DNA of 64,000 bases from Moraxella sp. VT-16-12 (GCF_002224245.2 NZ_NKHK02000001.1:1-64000), one strand, 5' to 3'; counted from the first letter of the stretch, positions 19,313 through 27,979 are shown. Notes: generated from the sequence alone by a model not told the origin. Numbers and translations: made by a program.

Positions 19313-19335
19313 ACCCAACGCCGGCAAATGTCCAA

Positions 19336-19375
19336 GGCTGTCTGAAAAACGTTTGAGCTGTTTTTCAGACGGCTT
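19336..19375 (+). terminator. Neisseria-style terminator made of paired uptake sequences
   Basis: GTCTGAAAAAC and its inverted partner GTTTTTCAGAC form a stem, the right arm containing a full TTCAGACGGC core. Paired inverted DUS acting as terminators are characteristic of Neisseria chromosomes. Confidence 0.8.
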
Positions 19376-19407
19376 GACTGTTTTCATATGACGGCAAGCA
19401 CATTGGC

Positions 19408-19868
19408 TTAAGCCAATGTTTTTTCATACAGATAATCCACCTCGTGTATGCCTTCGTCGGTTTTTTCCAGCAGGGTGTAGCCGTATTTTTCATACAAACC
19501 CAAGTGTTGCGACACCAGATATACCTGCGCAAACCCTTGCTGGCTGGCCTGCGCTTCCAGATGACGCACGATTTTTTCGGACAAACGCTGCCCGCGTGCT
19601 TTGGGATCGACATACACCAAGGCAATCCACGGTTTGACGCGGGGCGCGGCAAATAATCTTTGTCCACCAGCGCGCCAAAGCCGATGAAAACGCCGTCTTG
19701 GCGAAAAAAATACAAGCCGGCACTTGCGCCATATTCGGCTTGAAAAGCATCTTTTTCCAACAGTGCCGCCAAATGCTTGCCTGCGCCCCATTCAATGCTG
19801 CGCAAATAGGCAATGGCTTGATGGGGTTCGGATAAATCGCGGTATGCAATCCAGTTCGGTTTAGACAT
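19408..19868 (-). pseudogene. GNAT acetyltransferase, frameshifted
   Basis: The first half (MSKPNWIAYRDLSEPHQAIA ... GVFIGFGALVDKDYL) and second half (IALVYVDPKARGQRLSEKIV ... LGLYEKYGYTLLEKTDEG) of a GNAT N-acetyltransferase lie in different frames. Adding one G/C at the G4 run at 19641-19644 joins them into 153 residues, with the acetyl-CoA loop around ARGQRLSE. A strong AAAGGAG ribosome site precedes the ATG. The gene is inactive unless the run length changes or the base is a sequencing error. Confidence 0.85.
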
Positions 19869-19933
19869 TTCGTTCTCCTTTCATCAGCGGTTGGGCGGTT
19901 TTTCAGATGGCCTTTCCCCATTGACTGCTTGAT

Positions 19934-22342
19934 TTATACGCCCAAGCGCGTTCCCGCCGTGCCGCGTTGATACAGCAGATCGGGCGGAATGTGATACAGA
20001 TGCCGCTGCACTTCCCGTATCGCGCGCTCGTATTCGCGCTTGCCGCCGAACAGCGAAACAATCTTCATCGGTGTGCCGATGTCGCTGAACGGGGCGTTTT
20101 GCAAGATAGCAGTTTGTTCGAGGCTGATGCCTTCGTTCATGTATTTGTCCAAGAGTGCGCTCAACACCGCGCGGCATTCTTCGCTGTATGCCTGCAAAAA
20201 GCCGTCTTTTTCCAAGCGGCGGGCGCGTTCTTTTCGGGTCATGGCGGAGCGGTTGTAGGCGATATTCAGGATTAAATCAAAAGGGTCGATACCCTCTGCT
20301 TTGCCGTAGGTTTCCTGCAAAATCTCCACCGACAAGCCCGCGTCTTCCAGCGCGTCCAGCACCGCCTGTTTTTTCTCTGCGTCGTTCCACGCCTGCAAGA
20401 ATACGTCGAGCGTGGCGTATTGGTTCAAAATATTGCGGCGGCTGTAATCGGTGAGGCTTTCGGTGATCAGCCTGCCGTTTTCATCGAGAATTTCCACGCG
20501 CTCGTTCAAAATGGTAACGTCCACGCCGCGCACGCGCACCTTTTTCTTTTTCGACTCGTCTTCAGGCGGAACAAAACCGTCGCCGCCTGTTTCGCTGCCG
20601 TCCTCTTGCTCTGCTCCGTTTTCAGACGGCCTTCCGCCGCCGGGTACATCATGGATAATCGCATCATCGCCGCTATCGTCCATCACCGACACCGGTTCGC
20701 CGTCAAACTCGGGGTCGGCAAACAGATTGGTTACGTTGCGAAAATCCATGATGGTGAAATATTGCTTGCCGTAGGCATCGTTAATCCGCGTGCCGCGCCC
20801 GATGATTTGCTTGAACTCGGTCATCGATTTGATTTCGTTGTCCAGCACAATCAGCTTGCAGGTTTTGCAGTCCACGCCCGTGGTCATCAGCTTGGACGTC
20901 GTGACCACGGCGGGATAACGCTCGTTGGGGTCGATAAAATTATCCAGCTGCGCTTTGCCCTCGGGGTTGTCGCTGGTAATCCGCATGATGTATTTGAGGT
21001 TTTCTTTCATTCGCTCGCGGTTTTCTTTCACCAGGGCATGGCGCATCCGCTCGGCGTGGTCGATGTCGGTGCAGAAGACGATGGTTTTGGCAAACGGGTC
21101 GTTCTCTTCCAGCCAGCGGGTAATGCGGCGGGCAACGGCGGCGGTGCGTTCGTCGATAATCAAATGGCGGTCGAAATCTTCGCGCTCATACACACGGTCT
21201 TCCACCAAATCGCCGTCGGTGTCGGTGGTGCCCACGGGCGGCCGCCAGCCTTGCAAATCCTTGTCAATGCCCACGCGGATGACTTTATAGGGCGCCAAAA
21301 AACCGTCTTCAATGCCCTGTTTTAACGAATAGGTGTACACCGGCTCGCCGAAATAGTGAATATTGTCCGCTTCCGTGCTCACTTTGGGCGTGGCGGTCAG
21401 CCCCAAATGGGTTGCGCTCTGGAAATAATCCAGCACCCTGCGCCATTGCGATTCGTCTCTTGCGCTGCCGCGATGGCATTCGTCCACCACAATCAAATCG
21501 AAAAATTCAGGCTTGAACTGGCGGAACGGCTCTTCGCCCGCGTCGCCCGCCAGCTGCTGATACAGGCTCATATACACCTCATACGAGCTGTCGAGCTTTT
21601 TATGTTCTACTTTGGTGATTTTGTTTTTCAGCGGACGGAAATCGTTTTGTATGGTTTGGTCGATCAAGATATTGCGGTCGGCAAGGTAGAGCACGCGCTT
21701 TTTCTGCCCGCTTTGCATCAGCCGCCAGATGATTTGAAACGCAGTGTAGGTTTTGCCCGTGCCGGTTGCCATCACCAACAGCACCCGCTGCTGCCCGCCG
21801 CTAATGGCCGCCACGGTGCGGTCGATGGCGATGCGCTGGTAATAGCGCGGCGTGGTTTGCTTGTCGGTATCAAAATGATAATCCGACTGCAACAGCGTCT
21901 GCTGGGTATCCGAAAGCCCGCTCTCGCCCGAAAAACGCGCCCACAATTCGCCGTAACTTGGAAATTCGTCTAAGGCCAATTCGCGCTCAACGCCCGTTAA
22001 GCGGTCGTGCTCCAAAAAACCCGTGCCATTGCTGGTATAGGCAAAGGGAATGTCCAAAATCTCGGCGTATTCGATCGCCTGCTGCATCCCGTCGCCCAGC
22101 GTTTTATCGCGGCTTTTGGCTTCGACAATCGCCAGCGGCAGACGGCGGTTGGGCGCGGTGAGCAGATAATCGGCTTTTTTGCGCTTGCCGCGACGCGCGG
22201 TTTTGCCGTGCACCTGAACGCGCCCGTCGGTAAAGAAATACTCCATCAATATTTGTTCTTTCGCCCAGCCCGCCGCTTCAATGGCGGGCGTGATGTGGCG
22301 CAGCTTGGTGTCTTCTTCGGTGAGCAGGGGGTTGCGGCTCAT
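19934..22342 (-). CDS. hsdR: Type I restriction endonuclease subunit R
   Basis: The motor and nuclease subunit of a type I restriction-modification system, 802 residues (EcoEI/EcoR124-like short type). An N-terminal nuclease region contains the AIVEAKSRDK motif (E-x-K), followed by SF2 helicase motifs: Walker A MATGTGKTYTAF, DEAD-like VVDECHRG, GLTATPK and IGRGTRINDA. The start overlaps the hsdS stop by ATGA. Base composition is GC-richer than the backbone, and a DUS lies inside at 20621. Together with hsdS and hsdM it appears intact. Confidence 0.96.
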   Translation of the reverse strand: MSRNPLLTEEDTKLRHITPAIEAAGWAKEQILMEYFFTDGRVQVHGKTARRGKRKKADYLLTAPNRRLPLAIVEAKSRDKTLGDGMQQAIEYAEILDIPFAYTSNGTGFLEHDRLTGVERELALDEFPSYGELWARFSGESGLSDTQQTLLQSDYHFDTDKQTTPRYYQRIAIDRTVAAISGGQQRVLLVMATGTGKTYTAFQIIWRLMQSGQKKRVLYLADRNILIDQTIQNDFRPLKNKITKVEHKKLDSSYEVYMSLYQQLAGDAGEEPFRQFKPEFFDLIVVDECHRGSARDESQWRRVLDYFQSATHLGLTATPKVSTEADNIHYFGEPVYTYSLKQGIEDGFLAPYKVIRVGIDKDLQGWRPPVGTTDTDGDLVEDRVYEREDFDRHLIIDERTAAVARRITRWLEENDPFAKTIVFCTDIDHAERMRHALVKENRERMKENLKYIMRITSDNPEGKAQLDNFIDPNERYPAVVTTSKLMTTGVDCKTCKLIVLDNEIKSMTEFKQIIGRGTRINDAYGKQYFTIMDFRNVTNLFADPEFDGEPVSVMDDSGDDAIIHDVPGGGRPSENGAEQEDGSETGGDGFVPPEDESKKKKVRVRGVDVTILNERVEILDENGRLITESLTDYSRRNILNQYATLDVFLQAWNDAEKKQAVLDALEDAGLSVEILQETYGKAEGIDPFDLILNIAYNRSAMTRKERARRLEKDGFLQAYSEECRAVLSALLDKYMNEGISLEQTAILQNAPFSDIGTPMKIVSLFGGKREYERAIREVQRHLYHIPPDLLYQRGTAGTRLGV

Positions 22343-23802
22343 GACAGGTTCTCCAAGGATTCGATTTGTGCCAGCAGCGCGTCCAGCTTGGCGACAATAC
22401 GGGCTTGTTCGGCTAGGGGCGGGAGGGGGATTGGTAAAAGTAAAAGGTCATCCCTACCAACTCCCGGAATCATGCTTTTTGCACTGGCTTTAATTTGCGT
22501 TACATACGATTGCAAAATGATTTTTATAAAAGCGAGTTCAACTTTATTGCCAACGGATGTAATTGCCATGACTTGCCGTGCGATATGTGCTTTCTCTTCT
22601 TGTAAAAAAGCCATTTCTCCAACCGTACCTTTACAAGTAAATAACAGGCTGCCTTTTTCTGCAACGCTTCTTGGAAATTTTGTCCATCGGCTAATGTTTA
22701 ATTGCCCGTTATTAAAATGGCTTGCCCCTGTAATATAAGGAACGCCATCGGCGGTTGAACTGTATTCAGACGGCGTCAAATCCTGCCCTGATTTTAGGAA
22801 AATAACCTCCCCCAACCTAACCCAAACCCAATTTTCCGGAATGGCAAACGGTTTTTCGTCTTCGCTGATTTCAGGTAGCCCTTTACTTTTTTTCAGACGG
22901 CCTGCTTGAATTTGGGCGGCTTTTTCGGCTTGAATTTGTTGGAGCAACTCTTGGGCGTGGCCGTCTCCGCTTTCCTGTTCGGTGAGTTTGCCTTCAATCG
23001 CCGCCTGCAACAGCGAAGCGCGCAGCATTTTGGGGAAACTTTTCTGCGCGTCGGCCAGTGCGGTTTCCTGCGCTTTGAGTGCGTCGGTTTCGGCCAGCAG
23101 CGCATCCAGCTTGGCAACAATACGGGCTTGTTCGGCTAGGGGTGGGAGGGGGATTGCAACATTACCAACCACCGCACCCGATACTTCTTTGAATGTCGTT
23201 CCTGTTCCCAATTTCTCAATTTCAGATTTGAAAGCCAGTAAAACGTAATAAAGATATTCGTTCATAGCCTCCTGAAACGGCACAATAGATTTAAATCCCT
23301 GATTGGTTGCCATTTCAGCTTTGGCAATCGCAACATAACCAATCGGGGCACGACTGGAAAATAAAACGCTGCCTTTGGGTAAAAGCCGTGCTGATGAAGA
23401 CTCCAAACCTTTTTGCGTAATGTTGCGTGCACCTTTCTCTATATATCTTGATGTTAGGCTACGCATATCGGCAGGCGTAATCCACGGAATTGAACCATCA
23501 TTCCAGTATTCTGAATGGGTTGTTTTAGGCGTGCCCCCGCCGATAATCTGCCCAATCTCCCCCAACCTAACCCAAACCCAATTCTCCGGAATGGCAAACG
23601 GTTTTTCGTCTTCGCCGATTTCAGGTAGCCCTTTGCTTTTTTTCAGACGGCCTGCCTGGATTTGCGCGGCTTTTTCGGCTTGGATCTGTTTAAGCAAATC
23701 CTGTGCATGGCCATCGTCGGCTTGGCGTTCGGTGAGTTTGCCCTCGATGGCGGCCTGCAACAGGGCGCGGCGCAGGTTGTCGGCAAGTTGCGGGGTGTGC
23801 AT
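22339..23802 (-). CDS. hsdS: Type I restriction specificity subunit S
   Basis: The DNA-recognition subunit, 487 residues, made of two target-recognition halves. Each half starts with a near-identical ~73-residue block (LLQAAIEGKLTE ... IPENWVWVRLGE, residues 10-82 and 260-332) and closes with PLAEQARIVAKLDALLA (about 221-237 and 465-482). The two variable TRDs between them read different half-sites of a bipartite target. The strong internal repeats, both carrying an uptake sequence, could recombine. It overlaps hsdM by one base and hsdR by four. Confidence 0.95.
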   Translation of the reverse strand: MHTPQLADNLRRALLQAAIEGKLTERQADDGHAQDLLKQIQAEKAAQIQAGRLKKSKGLPEIGEDEKPFAIPENWVWVRLGEIGQIIGGGTPKTTHSEYWNDGSIPWITPADMRSLTSRYIEKGARNITQKGLESSSARLLPKGSVLFSSRAPIGYVAIAKAEMATNQGFKSIVPFQEAMNEYLYYVLLAFKSEIEKLGTGTTFKEVSGAVVGNVAIPLPPLAEQARIVAKLDALLAETDALKAQETALADAQKSFPKMLRASLLQAAIEGKLTEQESGDGHAQELLQQIQAEKAAQIQAGRLKKSKGLPEISEDEKPFAIPENWVWVRLGEVIFLKSGQDLTPSEYSSTADGVPYITGASHFNNGQLNISRWTKFPRSVAEKGSLLFTCKGTVGEMAFLQEEKAHIARQVMAITSVGNKVELAFIKIILQSYVTQIKASAKSMIPGVGRDDLLLLPIPLPPLAEQARIVAKLDALLAQIESLENLS

Positions 23803-25325
23803 TATTCGCCCCCCTGATTCAAGTCATCCAAGTCAAGGCCGTCTGAAAGCCCGATAAGCGTGCGGATGTTCGCCAGCCGGGCGTCGATTTCGCGGTTTAA
23901 TCGGCTGCGTTCGGCGTGATAGCGAGCGATGGTCTCGGCGGGGCTGAACACTTCGGCTTCGTCGTTGGGGTAGCCGCACACATCCAGATTGCAGCCGCCT
24001 GCGAGCAGTTCGGCTTTGTCAAAAGCTTTGGCTTGGTAGCTTTCGCGGTCGGGGTCTTGAATTTCGCTGCGGTTGTGCCACCACGCCATGCACTCGGCAA
24101 AGTGGGCAAGCTGCATGGGCTTGGTTTTGGAAAAGGCTTTGCGGTCGGCGGGTATATCGACGCGGTAGTACCAAAGTTTTTCAGACGGCATTTCGCCCAC
24201 CCGAGGTTTGTTAAAAAACAAGATATTGGTGGTAATGCTAGTGTAGGGCGCAAACACGCTTTTGGGCAGGCGGACGACGGTGTGCAGGTCGAAATCGGTG
24301 AGCAGGCGGGTTTTGAGTGCGGTTTTGGCGCCGTCGTTACCGAACAAAAAGCCGTCGGGAATGATGATGGCGGCGCGTCCGCCCGCTTTGAGGCGGTACA
24401 AAGCCAGCGCGATAAAGAGGTCGGCGGTTTCGCTGGAGCGCAGTTCGGCGGGGAAGTTCTGCTTGATGATGTTCAGCTCGGCGCCGCCGTAGGGCGGGTT
24501 CATCAAGATGATGTCGTGGCGGTCGCGCTCGCCGTAGTCGCGCACGTTGTGTTCCAGTGCGTTGCCGTGGCGGATTTGCGGGCTGTCGATGTCGTGCAAA
24601 AGCAGGTTGGTAATCGCCAACAGGTGCGGCAGCGGTTTTTTCTCCACGCCGTGTAGGCTGGCGTTGAGGGTCTGTCGGTCGGCTACGGTTTTGACTTGCG
24701 GCTCCAGGCGGTTCAAGGCGGACACCAAAAAGCCGCCGGTGCCGCAGGCAAAGTCGGCCACGCTTTCGCCCAATCGGGGATCAATCATCTGCACCATAAA
24801 GTCGGTAACGGCACGCGGGGTGTAAAACTCGCCCGCATTGCCCGCGCTTTGCAGGCTTTTCAGGATGGTTTCGTAAATGTCGCCAAAGGCGTGGCGCTCT
24901 TTGCTGCTATCAAAATCGATGGCGTCGATTTCGTTAATCAGTTGGCGCAGCAGCGTGCCGTTTTTCATGAAGTTTTTGGCGTCTTCAAACACATCGCGCA
25001 CGATAAGGTGGCGGCGTTGGGTGCTCTCGGTTACGCGCAGGCTTTTCAGTGCGGGGATTAATTCCTGATCGACGAAACGCAACAGCGCGTCGCCCGTGAG
25101 CGCATGACCGTCTTTGCGGTCGCTTGCCCAGTTTTCCCATTGGTACTCGTCGGGAATAATGGATTGGTAGCGGTCTTCGATCAGCGCCCAGTTTTGTTCT
25201 TTGTTGCCGTAGATTTTGAGGAAAAGCAGCCAGGTCATCTGCTCGATGCGCTGCGCATCGCCGTTAATGCCCGCATCGCCGCGCATGATGTTCTGAATGG
25301 ATTTAACGAAGGTGTTGAGACTCAT
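23802..25325 (-). CDS. hsdM: Type I restriction DNA adenine methyltransferase subunit M
   Basis: N6-adenine methyltransferase of the type I complex, about 507 residues. The N-terminal HsdM domain (FVKSIQNIMRGDAGINGDA), SAM-binding motif FACGTGGFLVSAL and catalytic NPPYGG are intact. The family start MSLNTFVKS at 25325 is preferred; in-frame ATGs at 25358 and 25385 would add 11 or 20 residues and none has a clear ribosome site. First gene of hsdM-hsdS-hsdR. Uptake sequences lie at 23838 and 24180 (the latter a full 12-mer). Confidence 0.95.
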   Translation of the reverse strand: MSLNTFVKSIQNIMRGDAGINGDAQRIEQMTWLLFLKIYGNKEQNWALIEDRYQSIIPDEYQWENWASDRKDGHALTGDALLRFVDQELIPALKSLRVTESTQRRHLIVRDVFEDAKNFMKNGTLLRQLINEIDAIDFDSSKERHAFGDIYETILKSLQSAGNAGEFYTPRAVTDFMVQMIDPRLGESVADFACGTGGFLVSALNRLEPQVKTVADRQTLNASLHGVEKKPLPHLLAITNLLLHDIDSPQIRHGNALEHNVRDYGERDRHDIILMNPPYGGAELNIIKQNFPAELRSSETADLFIALALYRLKAGGRAAIIIPDGFLFGNDGAKTALKTRLLTDFDLHTVVRLPKSVFAPYTSITTNILFFNKPRVGEMPSEKLWYYRVDIPADRKAFSKTKPMQLAHFAECMAWWHNRSEIQDPDRESYQAKAFDKAELLAGGCNLDVCGYPNDEAEVFSPAETIARYHAERSRLNREIDARLANIRTLIGLSDGLDLDDLNQGGE

Positions 25326-25501
25326 AAGCGTTTGTTTGTATTTAAAATTATTTGCCATTATAATGTTTTGGCGCGGAAATATCAAAGTTTGTAAAGGGAA
25401 GACGAGGCACTGTTGCCAGCTATCGCTTTACGACCGCGCAATACGATTGGCAAATCGTAAGTACATCTTGCCGCCGGCGGAGACCGTCTGAAAAAACGCG
25501 T

Positions 25502-26160
25502 TTATTGTGCGGCAACGGTAAAGCGTTGGTGCAGATGTGCTTTGTTTTCCACATCGTCGGCAATGGCAATCGCCAAATCCGCCACGCTGATGCCGGCGGG
25601 AGCATCGCCTGCCATCAGCAGGTCTTCACCGCCCAAGCGGTATGCACCGGTACGCTCTTCGCTGTAACCGCCGGTAACGCCGAGCAGGGTGGGCGGTGAT
25701 ACGAACGCCCAGTTCACATCGCGGCGGTCGCGCAAAGCATTGAGCAGATGGCGGGCGGCATTGGCACCGGCAAAATATTCTTTCGGAAAATCAGGGGTGT
25801 CGAGCACTTGAACGCCCGGGGCGACATAAAGGCTGCCCGCACCGCCCACAATCAGCAAATATGGCACTTGCGCGCTCTGGGCGGCGGCGATGATGGCGTT
25901 TGAGCCTTTGGTGTAGTCTGCCGCCAGATTCGGGTTGCTCCAACTGGTGTTGAACGCGCTCACCACGGCATCGAAGCCTTGCAATTTGTCGGCAAAATCT
26001 GCCGCATTCACATCAGCGACAACCGCCTGTACGTTCGGTTTGCCGGCAACTTTTTCCGCGTCGCGAGCAAAAGCCGTGACCTGATGGCCGCGTGAAGCCA
26101 ATTCGTTGACGACCGCGCTGCCCACATAACCGGTTGCGCCAATGACTGCGATTTTTTCAT
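25502..26160 (-). pseudogene. NAD(P)-binding NmrA/SDR-like reductase, frameshifted at its start codon
   Basis: A Rossmann-fold oxidoreductase of about 219 residues (IAVIGATGYVGSAVVNELAS, FDAVVSAFN, YLLIVGGAGSLYVAPG, NWAFVSPPTLLG), probably NADPH-dependent. AAGGAAAATACT followed by ATG at 26160 is an ideal start, but the ATG is followed by A6, which puts it out of frame; A7 would restore MKKIAVIGATG. An upstream in-frame ATG at 26230 would give a longer product without a ribosome site. It is divergent from an HxlR regulator, the usual arrangement for a quinone/aldehyde-responsive pair. Confidence 0.8.
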
Positions 26161-26262
26161 AGTATTTTCCTTTTAAAATAAGAAAGATAAAAAATAATCC
26201 GGCTTGCCGCGAAAGTAAGCGGTTTGCCAAATCGGTTGACGGGGCGTATTATCGGCACCTAA

Positions 26263-26303
26263 CTTACGATTAGGAGGTACTTACACGATTGTTAGTTTGT
26301 AAG
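26263..26303. promoter_or_regulatory. Candidate HxlR operator between divergent genes
   Basis: CTTACGATTAG (26263) and CTTACACGATTGTTAG (26280) form an imperfect direct repeat; CTTACA (26280) and TGTAAG (26298) form an inverted repeat. They sit in the 180 bp between the reductase and the HxlR gene, where the regulator would be expected to act. No experimental support. Confidence 0.5.
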
Positions 26304-26339
26304 AATTTTTATACATCATTATTTTTTAGGAAAATAAAA

Positions 26340-26747
26340 ATGAAAAAAAATTCCAACCCCATATTGCGCGGCAATGTATTGGCGCAAAAATGCCCCTCGC
26401 GTCCCATCATGCAGCACCTGACCAACCGCTGGGGCACGCTCGTCATGATTGTGTTGCGTGACGGCACCAAGCGTTTTAGCGAACTGCGTAAAGCCATTGA
26501 AGGCATTAGCGAACGCATGTTGGCGCAAACCCTGCAACAGCTGGAACAAGACGGCATGGTGCACCGCCAAGACTTCCAAACCGTGCCGCCGCATGTGGAA
26601 TATTCGCTCACGCCTTACGGCGCGCAGGCGGCGGACAAGCTGGCGGATTTGGTGGATTGGCTCGAAGGCAACCTGCCCGACATTCTCGCCGCGTCCGCCC
26701 CAAACCGGACAACTCAGGTGCACCTAGCAAACAGAAAGGTTGTCTGA
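26340..26747 (+). CDS. HxlR-family transcriptional regulator
   Basis: A 135-residue winged-helix regulator. CPSRPIMQHLTNRWGTLVMI, RFSELRKAIEGISERMLAQT and YSLTPYGAQA are the family hallmarks; the single N-terminal Cys (QKCPS) is the usual redox or electrophile sensor. The ATG at 26340 follows TTAGGAAAATAAAA. It is divergent from the frameshifted reductase, its likely target. It ends in a DUS-pair terminator like a Neisseria gene. Confidence 0.9.
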   Translation: MKKNSNPILRGNVLAQKCPSRPIMQHLTNRWGTLVMIVLRDGTKRFSELRKAIEGISERMLAQTLQQLEQDGMVHRQDFQTVPPHVEYSLTPYGAQAADKLADLVDWLEGNLPDILAASAPNRTTQVHLANRKVV

Positions 26748-26781
26748 AAACGGATTGCTGATGTTTTCAGACGGCCTTTTA
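26742..26781 (+). terminator. Paired-DUS terminator after HxlR gene
   Basis: GTCTGAAAAC and GTTTTCAGAC pair, the right arm continuing into a complete AG-type uptake sequence (reverse of AGGCCGTCTGAA), followed by TTTT. This marks the right edge of the Neisseria-like island. Confidence 0.8.
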
Positions 26782-26808
26782 TAGGACAAAAAGTCAAACC
26801 TGTTTGCC

Positions 26809-26848
26809 TTTTTGTCCAAAAGTACATTGACAAACACCCAGAATATCA
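26809..26848 (+). repeat. 40-bp direct repeat, copy A
   Basis: TTTTTGTCCAAAAGTACATT and the following 20 bases match copy B at 27734-27773 at 36 of 40 positions. In one frame both read VQKYIDKH(P/A)EYQ and run to a stop, so they look like 3' ends of related genes. Confidence 0.7.
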
Positions 26849-26926
26849 AGATTTGGTTTATCAGGCGTGATGACAGATGGTTATTTGGTTTGGGTGCGAT
26901 AATCCAAGCCAGTACTTGATGGCTGT

Positions 26927-27205
26927 TTAGTCAAATAATGGCAAGCGTTCATAAAATAAGCGAGCAAATTGTGCTGATAACACTAACATTGCTAACAACA
27001 TCAGGGTAACTTTTAGCAGTTGAGCAATGAGTTTTTGCCATGTGAGTTTGCATAACACATTATCCAATAAAAAGCCACTGGCAGATATTATCAAGAAAAT
27101 GATTAAAAATAACCCATGTGCCATCACATTGGTCTGATATAAAAAATAAGAATAGCCAACCAAAACACCTGTGGTCAGCCATAATAGCAACAACAAATCA
27201 GTCAA
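26927..27205 (-). CDS. Small membrane protein, 92 aa
   Basis: A hydrophobic protein with three predicted helices (LLLLLWLTTGVLVGYSYFL, GLFLIIFLIISASGFLL, LMLLAMLVLSAQFARLF). The family is not recognised. It lies 30 nt downstream of the PliG-like lipoprotein gene in the same direction, and both are bracketed by the 40-bp repeats. Composition is Moraxella-like, unlike the island to its left. Confidence 0.55.
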   Translation of the reverse strand: MTDLLLLLWLTTGVLVGYSYFLYQTNVMAHGLFLIIFLIISASGFLLDNVLCKLTWQKLIAQLLKVTLMLLAMLVLSAQFARLFYERLPLFD

Positions 27206-27235
27206 GAGATTGCCCCGATAAGATGACGAGTGGCT

Positions 27236-27646
27236 TTAATTGACAATGATTTCTAGGCGAAATGGCACTGTTTGATTGCGACGAGCAGAAGCACGCATTT
27301 GATAGACAGAAATTTTGTACTCACCAGTGGCTGGTGCAATGGCTTCAAATTGTTCGCCTTGGGTTGAGCTATTAAACAATGCCTCATCACCATTTGGAGC
27401 AAAGATGTTAAAATAGGCAAATGGTGCATGTGTTGCTAGACTGATATTTAAAACTTGTCCTTTTTCGGCATAAAAGCTAAATTGCTTGGTGTCATATCCT
27501 GTAATTTTGCCTTCATGGTGCCAAACATTGCTTGGGTGATTTAAAGTTTGTTTGGGGGCTGATGTGTTTGTGGTTAAGGGTTTTGCGGCACAAGCGGTCA
27601 GCGATGTGATGGCAAAGATGAGTGCAAAGGACAGTTTGGTTTTCAT
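27236..27646 (-). CDS. Lipoprotein resembling a g-type lysozyme inhibitor (PliG-like)
   Basis: A 136-residue lipoprotein: signal MKTKLSFALIFAITSLTAC with lipobox. The mature domain has a beta-sandwich pattern: GKITGYDTKQFSFYAEKGQV, FAYFNIFAPNG and, near the end, YKISVYQMRASARRNQTVPF. The VYQMRxxARRN motif and the YFN...P pattern recall periplasmic g-type lysozyme inhibitors and related PPC-like domains. That would fit protection from host lysozyme, but the assignment is from pattern memory only. Confidence 0.6.
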   Translation of the reverse strand: MKTKLSFALIFAITSLTACAAKPLTTNTSAPKQTLNHPSNVWHHEGKITGYDTKQFSFYAEKGQVLNISLATHAPFAYFNIFAPNGDEALFNSSTQGEQFEAIAPATGEYKISVYQMRASARRNQTVPFRLEIIVN

Positions 27647-27979
27647 AAAGTGTTTATTATCAAATTAAAAGGGTTTCTATTTTAGCACATCGTATCACCA
27701 GATTTGTTTCTTATGTTTGGCTCCTGTTGTGGATTTTTGTACAAAAATACATTGACAAACATGCAGAATATCAGGGCGGTTTGTGGCACATTTAAGATAA
27801 CAAACATAAATCACCACGCAAATAAATTCCCATAACTCTGCAAAAATCATTACAATTGTTCTTATAAAGATTTTATCGTTCTATTTTTGAAAAGATAGAT
27901 TGCAAAAATGGCGGTTTATCAGATAAACAGATTGCGTTATAATTTACAGCAATTAAATAACACCCTTTTGGAGCATCTT
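27647..27979. other. Intergenic region between lipoprotein and pirin genes
   Basis: About 330 bases. It holds copy B of the 40-bp direct repeat (27734-27773) and then AT-rich DNA where divergent promoters for the lipoprotein and the pirin gene are expected. I see no RNA gene. Confidence 0.5.
27734..27773 (+). repeat. 40-bp direct repeat, copy B
   Basis: Matches copy A at 26809-26848 with four mismatches; both translate to VQKYIDKHxEYQ followed by a few residues and a stop. The two copies are 925 bp apart. Confidence 0.7.

Noticed and set aside
19967..21325. Long plus-strand open frames opposite hsdR
   Set aside because: They are antisense shadows favoured by high GC; no ribosome sites or family motifs, while hsdR on the minus strand has all helicase motifs.
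22800..23790. CRISPR-like repetition suggested by recurring blocks
   Set aside because: The repeats are two long coding blocks of hsdS, not short spaced direct repeats. No CRISPR array or cas gene was seen in the window.
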